A stretch of DNA of 64,000 bases, from the NCBI GenBank assembly GCA_017656255.1, contig JACDOE010000001.1:685205-749204 (forward strand). The letters are read 5' to 3'. Origin of the DNA: Bacillaceae bacterium. GTDB taxonomy: Bacteria > Bacillota > Bacilli > JACDOE01. Below are positions 58,507 to 64,000 of the stretch, piece after piece. The notes under the pieces are model-generated. The model made no database searches, had not been told where the DNA came from, and was given only the letters and a program-made list of their open reading frames with translations. Made by a program: the position numbers and the translations under genes. Each line of letters begins with the position of its first letter. Positions within the stretch are counted from its first letter, which is position 1.

Positions 58507-59819
58507 CTTAAATTGTGTACGTTTCGTGAAAAATTCTGAATACTTTCCAGTGCCCGTTCAGCCAGTTTTTCATTTTTTTCTTTTTTGTTTCGGATCCGTT
58601 TTTCCAGGGGCGGAAACAGTCCGAAGTTAGCATTCATCGGCTGAAAATTGGCCGGATCGGCCGTGGTGACATAGTGCGCCATGCTGCCGAGTGCAGACTC
58701 ACGCGGGAAAACCAGCGGCTCCTTCTGTTCAGCCAGCAAACCGGCATTGATTCCGGCAATTAATCCGGATGCTGCCGATTCCACGTATCCTTCCACCCCG
58801 GTCATCTGTCCGGCAAAAAACAGCGAGTCCCTTTCCCGATATTGATAGGTAGGTTTAAGCAAACGAGGAGAGTTGATAAAAGTGTTGCGATGCATCACCC
58901 CGTACCTGACAATCTCGGCATTCTCAAGGCCGGGAATCATCCGGATCACTTTTTTCTGCTCTCCCCATTTCAAGTGAGTTTGAAAACCAACCATATTATA
59001 TAAAGTGGCTGCACTGTTGTCCTGTCTAAGCTGTACCACGGCATAGGGTTGCTTTCCGGTACGCGGGTCTGTAAGACCAACCGGTTTTAACGGACCAAAC
59101 AAAAGGGTTTTCTTACCCCGCTTCGCCATGACTTCAATGGGCATACAACCTTCAAAGAAGATCTCTTTTTCAAATTCTTTAAGCGGGACTTCTTCCGCTG
59201 TAATCAAAGCTTCATAAAAACGTTCAAATTCGTCTTCGTTCATCGGACAATTGAGATAGGCCGCTTCCCCTTTATCATACCGGGACGCCAGAAAAACTTT
59301 GTCCATGTCGATGGAATCCTTTTCGATAATCGGCGCAGCGGCATCGTAAAAGTACAGGTACTCTTCCCCGGTCAACTGTTTCAGTTTGTCAGACAGCCCC
59401 TCCGATGTAAGCGGTCCGGTGGCGATCACGCTGATGCCGTCGGGAATCTCAGTCACCTCTTCGGTACGGATCTCCACCCGGGGATGATTCCGGAGCGTGT
59501 CCGTGATGTAGCCGGCAAACTCATGGCGGTCCACTGCCAGGGCACCGCCTGCCGGAACCTGACATTGATCGGCGGCCTTTATGACCAGGGAATCGAGTCG
59601 TCGCATTTCTTCTTTCAGGACACCGACGGCATTGGTCAGGGCGTTGGCGCGCAACGAGTTGCTGCAAACCAGCTCTGCAAACTGATCCGTGTGATGTGCC
59701 GGCGTCTGTTTGACCGGGCGCATCTCATAGAGGATAACCCGGTGCCCTCTTTCCGCGATCTGCCAGGCCGCCTCACTGCCTGCCAGACCGGCGCCCACAA
59801 CCGTAACGGATTGATTCAT
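58500..59819 (-). CDS. trmFO: Folate/FAD-dependent tRNA (m5U54) methyltransferase TrmFO
   Basis: Methylates U54 of tRNA using methylene-tetrahydrofolate. The 439 residues start with the FAD-binding motif [20 protein letters not shown], then [40 protein letters not shown] and [20 protein letters not shown]. It lies 18 bp after topA, as in B. subtilis. The xerC/codV gene expected downstream is missing. Confidence 0.97.
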   Translation of the reverse strand: MNQSVTVVGAGLAGSEAAWQIAERGHRVILYEMRPVKQTPAHHTDQFAELVCSNSLRANALTNAVGVLKEEMRRLDSLVIKAADQCQVPAGGALAVDRHEFAGYITDTLRNHPRVEIRTEEVTEIPDGISVIATGPLTSEGLSDKLKQLTGEEYLYFYDAAAPIIEKDSIDMDKVFLASRYDKGEAAYLNCPMNEDEFERFYEALITAEEVPLKEFEKEIFFEGCMPIEVMAKRGKKTLLFGPLKPVGLTDPRTGKQPYAVVQLRQDNSAATLYNMVGFQTHLKWGEQKKVIRMIPGLENAEIVRYGVMHRNTFINSPRLLKPTYQYRERDSLFFAGQMTGVEGYVESAASGLIAGINAGLLAEQKEPLVFPRESALGSMAHYVTTADPANFQPMNANFGLFPPLEKRIRNKKEKNEKLAERALESIQNFSRNVHNLSC

Positions 59820-59837
59820 GATGCATACCTCCAGATT

Positions 59838-61910
59838 TTACTTGACTTCTTCCGTAAAGTCACAATCCGTGCATTTAATGGTCGTTCCTTTCTTGGAACG
59901 CTTTTCGACGAGCATGCCCTCACATTTGGGACACTTGCGCGGAACGGGTTTGTCCCAGGATACAAAATCACATTCGGGATACTGATCGCATCCGTAGAAC
60001 GTTCTCCGTTTCTTGCTTTTCCTTTCAACGACTTTCCCTTTCTCGCATTTGGGGCAAACCACACCGGTATCTTTTAAAATCGGTTTGGTATTGCGGCATT
60101 CCGGAAATCCGGAACAGGCGAGAAACTTGCCGTAACGTCCAAATTTGTAAACCATGGGTCGACCACATTTCTCACAGACTTCATCCGAAACTTCATCCTC
60201 GATTTCAACTTCCTTCATCTCCTCCTCCGCCTTTTCCAGGCGTTTTGAGAATCCCTGATAAAAATCGTCGAGGATTTTGACCCAGTCGGTTTGTCCTTCT
60301 TCAATATGGTCCAGTTCTTCTTCCATATTGGCTGTAAACTCCACATCCAGGATCTCCGGAAAAAATTCGGACATGAGTTCGATTACAATTTCCCCCAGTT
60401 CCGTCGGGACGAACCGGCGGTCTTCAAGGGCCACATACCCTCTTTTCTGAATCGTATCGAGGGTCGGGGCGTAGGTACTGGGTCTGCCGATTCCCAGTTC
60501 CTCCAGTGTCCTGACCAGACGGGCCTCCGTATAGCGGGGAGGCGGCTGGGTGAAGTGCTGTTTCGGTTCGATCTCTTTTTTATTGAGGGTCTGGCCTTCC
60601 TCCAGCGGTGGAAGAATCCGATCCTCATCCTTTTTACCGTCATCATTCCCCTCTACATAAACCTTCATAAATCCGGGAAACTTCACTTTGGAACCGGTTG
60701 CCCGAAACACGGCATCTCCCGCTTCAATGTTCACGGTCATAGTATCGAGAACAGCCGGAGCCATCTGACTGGCCACGAAGCGTTCCCAGATCAACCGGTA
60801 AAGACGAAGCTGGTCCCGGGATAAATATTTTTTCAGATCCTCCGGTCTGTAGTTGACGGAAGTGGGACGAATCGCTTCATGCGCATCCTGTGCTCCCGCT
60901 TTTTGTTTGTGGGTTCTCTTGCCGGCCGGGACATATTGATCGCCGAAATGTTCTTTGATGTAACTGCGGGCCTCGTCCTGTGCCGTATCCGATATGCGAG
61001 TCGAATCCGTACGCATATAGGTGATAAGACCGACAGTTCCTTCTTTACCCAGGTCTATCCCTTCATATAACTGCTGGGCGATCATCATGGTTTTGGCAGC
61101 CCGGAAATTCAACTTACGGGCGGCTTCCTGCTGCAGGGTACTGGTAATAAAAGGCGGAGACGGGTTGCGCCGCCTCTCTGTTTTCTTGATGTCCTTAACC
61201 ACAAAAGGTTTGCCTTCGATCTGTCTGAGCAGTTCCTGTACCTCTTCTTCCGATTTCAGCTCTTCTTTTTTATTATGTCGTCCGTAAAATTTCGCTTCAA
61301 ACCCTTTTTTGTGGCTTTCCAGATGAGCAGTAATACTCCAGTATTCTTCCGGTTCAAAATTACGGATCTCATTTTCTCGGTCGATCACAAGTTTGACAGC
61401 AACGGACTGAACTCTCCCCGCACTCAGTCCCTTTTTCACTTTCTTCCAGAGCAGGGGACTGATTTTATAACCGACCAGACGATCCAGGATTCGCCGTGCC
61501 TGCTGGGCATTAACCAGATCCATATTAATTTTGCGCGGATGTTTAAAGGCTTCCTTAACCGCCTGTTTCGTGATCTCATTAAATACCACCCGGGTCGGCT
61601 CATCCATATCCAGTTCCAGACTGTGGGCCAGATGCCAGGCAATGGCCTCACCTTCACGGTCCGGGTCTGCCGCCAGATAAACCTTTTTTACTTTCTTCTT
61701 CGCTTTTCTGAGCTCTTTTAAAACATCTCCCTTACCACGGATCGTTATGTATTTCGGTTCAAAACCGTCTTCAATCGAAACACCCATCTGGCTTTTCGGC
61801 AAATCACGCACATGCCCCATAGAGGCTTTTACGATATAACGTTTACCCAGATATTTTCCGATTGTTTTTGCTTTTGCAGGAGACTCGACGATCACCAGTG
61901 TGTCCGCCAA
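59838..61910 (-). CDS. topA: DNA topoisomerase I (type IA)
   Basis: Relaxes negative supercoils. The 690 residues have a TOPRIM domain ([36 protein letters not shown]), the active-site Tyr in [14 protein letters not shown], and three C-terminal four-Cys zinc fingers ([49 protein letters not shown]). I chose TTG 61910 ([10 protein letters not shown]) behind GGGGGAGGT because homologues start there; an ATG 21 bp upstream is less well placed. Confidence 0.97.
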   Translation of the reverse strand: MADTLVIVESPAKAKTIGKYLGKRYIVKASMGHVRDLPKSQMGVSIEDGFEPKYITIRGKGDVLKELRKAKKKVKKVYLAADPDREGEAIAWHLAHSLELDMDEPTRVVFNEITKQAVKEAFKHPRKINMDLVNAQQARRILDRLVGYKISPLLWKKVKKGLSAGRVQSVAVKLVIDRENEIRNFEPEEYWSITAHLESHKKGFEAKFYGRHNKKEELKSEEEVQELLRQIEGKPFVVKDIKKTERRRNPSPPFITSTLQQEAARKLNFRAAKTMMIAQQLYEGIDLGKEGTVGLITYMRTDSTRISDTAQDEARSYIKEHFGDQYVPAGKRTHKQKAGAQDAHEAIRPTSVNYRPEDLKKYLSRDQLRLYRLIWERFVASQMAPAVLDTMTVNIEAGDAVFRATGSKVKFPGFMKVYVEGNDDGKKDEDRILPPLEEGQTLNKKEIEPKQHFTQPPPRYTEARLVRTLEELGIGRPSTYAPTLDTIQKRGYVALEDRRFVPTELGEIVIELMSEFFPEILDVEFTANMEEELDHIEEGQTDWVKILDDFYQGFSKRLEKAEEEMKEVEIEDEVSDEVCEKCGRPMVYKFGRYGKFLACSGFPECRNTKPILKDTGVVCPKCEKGKVVERKSKKRRTFYGCDQYPECDFVSWDKPVPRKCPKCEGMLVEKRSKKGTTIKCTDCDFTEEVK

Positions 61911-62013
61911 GCTGACCTCCCCCTTTCCCACTGTAGCTGAAATTACGGGATAATCACCCGGTGTTCTGATGCCGGTTTCATGATACGTACTCTTAAAATT
62001 AAAATCTTACTTA

Positions 62014-62042
62014 TTATTAAATATTCATTCTCGCTTTGTCAA
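62014..62042 (-). promoter_or_regulatory. Sigma-A-type promoter of topA
   Basis: Minus-strand consensus -35 TTGACA (62037-62042), 17-bp spacer, and -10 TAATAA (62014-62019). The leader to topA is about 97 nt. It lies just after dprA. Confidence 0.85.
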
Positions 62043-62058
62043 ACTTCGGTTTCTTAAA

Positions 62059-63162
62059 TTATGTGATATTGACATAAAACGACCCGGGCAATTGCCTGAT
62101 TTTACGTTTTACCTGAAGTGATATCAGGGCCTTGTGAACCTGTGCCGGATTAAGTCCGGAACACCGAATGATATCATCGATATGAATCTGAGTGTACTGG
62201 ATGACTTCAAGTAACAGTCTTTCCTCATCTGTCACCCTATCATCCGAATCTCCAAGGTCATCCTGGTTATCATTATGTTCCACATGAACGCCCGGATATT
62301 CCACAAATATATCATTCGCCTCTGCGATCAATTTGGCTCCCTGTTGAATCAACCGGTTGGGACCGGTACTTTTCGCAGATAAAACGGGGCCGGGAACGGC
62401 AAAAACATCCCTGCCCTGTTCAAGGGCGGCATCCGCAGTGATCAGAGACCCGCTCCGTGCGGCTGCTTCAACCACCACGACACCACGTGAGAGCCCGCTA
62501 ATGATTCGATTGCGTACGGGGAACAAACCTTTGCGTGGTTGCGTTCCGGGAGAAAATTCAGAAAGGACGAGCCCGGACTTTATTATCTCCTCATAAAGTT
62601 TCCTGTTTCGACTCGGATAGACAATATCAACGCCGCCACCGAGTACTGCAACCGTCGCGTGTTTGTTTCGGGCCGCCAGGGCTCCCCGGTGAGCCTCTTC
62701 ATCAATGCCTTCTGCCATCCCGGAGACCACGACCCATCCCTGTCGAACTATTTTTTGCGCCAGTTTGTTTGCGACTATTTTTCCGTAACTGGTAGGACGA
62801 CGTGTTCCGACAATGCCGATCATCGGTAAATTCAGAAAGGAAAAATCGCCTTTTCCGTAAAGAATGGGAGGCGGGTCATCAATTTGAGACAACCACGCCG
62901 GATATTCGGGATCGAGAAGGGTAACAGCTGATATCTTTTTGTCTTCCAGATTGTTTTGGATCCTGTGAACCATCCGCGGGTTTAATGATTCTGCGACTTT
63001 CTGCGCAACCTCAATCTTGATGTTCATTAATGCTTTGATCTTTTCCGGTCCGGAACCTTTTAACGTTTCTATGTCGGGCCGTCCATCGACAATCTTCCGG
63101 ATGATGCGCGAGCCGATGCCATCAACGTGATGGATGGCGATCAGATAATCTCTGGTTTGCAT
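62059..63162 (-). CDS. dprA: DNA processing protein DprA (Smf)
   Basis: Binds incoming single-stranded DNA and loads RecA during natural transformation. The 367 residues have an N-terminal helical region with an HhH-like motif (AIHHVDGIGSRIIRKIVDGR), the Rossmann core (MIGIVGTRRPTSYGKIVANK; VVSGMAEGIDEEAHRGAL; PSRNRKLYEEI; FPVRNRIISGLSRGVVVVEA) and a C-terminal winged-helix region. ATG follows GAGGAAGGGTG. Order sucD-dprA-topA is as in B. subtilis. Confidence 0.96.
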   Translation of the reverse strand: MQTRDYLIAIHHVDGIGSRIIRKIVDGRPDIETLKGSGPEKIKALMNIKIEVAQKVAESLNPRMVHRIQNNLEDKKISAVTLLDPEYPAWLSQIDDPPPILYGKGDFSFLNLPMIGIVGTRRPTSYGKIVANKLAQKIVRQGWVVVSGMAEGIDEEAHRGALAARNKHATVAVLGGGVDIVYPSRNRKLYEEIIKSGLVLSEFSPGTQPRKGLFPVRNRIISGLSRGVVVVEAAARSGSLITADAALEQGRDVFAVPGPVLSAKSTGPNRLIQQGAKLIAEANDIFVEYPGVHVEHNDNQDDLGDSDDRVTDEERLLLEVIQYTQIHIDDIIRCSGLNPAQVHKALISLQVKRKIRQLPGSFYVNIT

Positions 63163-63257
63163 GTGACACCCTTCCTCTCAGCAAGTTACATGCTTTTTTC
63201 GACGAAAAAGCGTCTGACCCTGCCGAAGGAAAATTTTTGAGTGCGTAAAATATTTGC

Positions 63258-63294
63258 ATACAAAAAACCCGGCATTTAAGCCAGGTTTTTTGTG
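63258..63294 (-). terminator. Intrinsic terminator after sucD
   Basis: A 12-bp stem with one wobble (AAAAAACCTGGC with GCCGGGTTTTTT, 6-nt loop). The 3' arm itself supplies the T-run on the minus strand. Confidence 0.9.
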
Positions 63295-63306
63295 GTTATA
63301 ACCGGT

Positions 63307-64000
63307 TTATTTGATCAGGCATTTTTCGTAAAGGCCTTTTTCTTTCAACACTTCAATCAGGGTATCACCGATCACAGCAGGTGTTTTGGCCACGCGCACA
63401 CCACATTCTTCCAGTTTGGCGATTTTTTCCTTGGCTGTTCCCTTACCACCGGAAATGATGGCGCCGGCATGCCCCATGCGTTTTCCCGGAGGTGCCGTCT
63501 GACCGCCGATAAATCCGACAACCGGTTTTGTCATGTTGGCCTTGATCCATTCTGCTGCTTCTTCTTCTGCTGTTCCTCCGATTTCACCGATCATGATCAC
63601 AGCTTCAGTCTCGGGGTCTTCATTGAATTTCTCCAGAACGTCGATGAATTCCATACCCTTAACCGGGTCTCCTCCGATTCCGACAGCGGTCGATTGTCCG
63701 ATATTCTGGGTGGACAGCTGATGGACTGCCTCATAAGTCAGCGTTCCACTGCGGGATACGATTCCGATTTTACCGGGTTTGTGGATGTAGCCGGGCATAA
63801 TACCGATTTTGCATTCGCCGGGTGTAATGACACCGGGACAGTTCGGCCCGATCAACAGGCTCTTTTTCCCTTCCATGTATTTCTTGACTTTCACCATGTC
63901 CAGGACCGGAATCCCTTCCGTGATACATACGATCAACGGAATTTCCGCATCCACGGCTTCCATGATCGCGTCAGCGGCAAATGCCGGCGGTACGTAGATT
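63307..64000 (-). CDS. sucD: Succinyl-CoA synthetase alpha subunit (5' end missing)
   Basis: TCA cycle enzyme that makes ATP or GTP from succinyl-CoA together with SucB/SucC. The frame is open to the right window edge; about 230 of some 300 residues are present. Seen: the CoA-binding continuation ([20 protein letters not shown]), [39 protein letters not shown], and the phospho-His region [17 protein letters not shown]. sucC would lie beyond the edge. Confidence 0.97.
   Translation of the reverse strand, partial: IYVPPAFAADAIMEAVDAEIPLIVCITEGIPVLDMVKVKKYMEGKKSLLIGPNCPGVITPGECKIGIMPGYIHKPGKIGIVSRSGTLTYEAVHQLSTQNIGQSTAVGIGGDPVKGMEFIDVLEKFNEDPETEAVIMIGEIGGTAEEEAAEWIKANMTKPVVGFIGGQTAPPGKRMGHAGAIISGGKGTAKEKIAKLEECGVRVAKTPAVIGDTLIEVLKEKGLYEKCLIK

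Overview
This 64 kb window is a core chromosomal segment of a low-to-medium G+C Gram-positive bacterium of the order Bacillales. The evidence is the Bacillus-type gene order, PolC (the Gram-positive replicative polymerase with a built-in exonuclease), CodY, the CheC/CheD/FliY chemotaxis set, strong AGGAGG-type ribosome binding sites, and frequent GTG/TTG starts. It differs from Bacillus subtilis: nrnA sits between rbfA and truB, ylxP is absent between infB and rbfA, xerC/codV is absent between trmFO and hslV, and ispG lies between the fla/che operon and rpsB. A lineage outside Bacillus sensu stricto fits best; I cannot name the genus. All genes but one (ispG) read leftward on the minus strand. 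I saw no insertion sequence, phage, tRNA, rRNA, CRISPR array or obvious foreign island.

In the direction of transcription (right to left): sucD, cut by the right edge, ends at a terminator near 63.27 kb. Then come dprA (DNA uptake), topA (own sigma-A-type promoter) and trmFO. The hslV-hslU-codY operon (58.5-55.6 kb) has its own promoter and terminator. From 55.3 to 25.1 kb runs a fla/che operon of 36 genes. It encodes the basal body and rod (flgB, flgC, fliE, fliF), switch (fliG, fliM, fliY), export apparatus (fliH-J, fliO-R, flhB, flhA), hook (fliK, flgD, flgE and a TIGR02530-type gene), placement GTPases (flhF, flhG), chemotaxis (cheY, cheB, cheA, cheW, cheC, cheD), sigma-D, and a tail of poorly characterised genes (a two-TM protein, a FapA/DUF342 protein, a short hydrophilic protein, a SwrB-like protein). 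It ends at a strong terminator shared with the convergent ispG.

Next is the translation, nucleotide and envelope block rpsB, tsf, pyrH, frr, uppS, cdsA, dxr, rseP, proS, polC (23.6-10.0 kb). It is punctuated by hairpin terminators after rpsB, after tsf and probably before polC. The rimP-nusA-ylxR-ylxQ-infB-rbfA-nrnA-truB-ribF operon (9.9-2.0 kb) follows, with a well-formed promoter and a leader hairpin. Then rpsO has its own promoter and a structured leader, and pnp is cut by the left edge.

Functionally the window joins translation initiation and ribosome maturation, the MEP and undecaprenyl pathway (dxr, ispG, uppS), regulated proteolysis (HslUV, RseP), nutrient sensing (CodY) and motility. 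Most of it is ordinary, highly conserved gene content, and I did not find a clear new defence or mobile system. The least understood parts are the small genes around sigD, a duplicated MgtE-N-like repeat in YlxF, a possible CodY site at the flgB promoter, and several structured intergenic RNAs.
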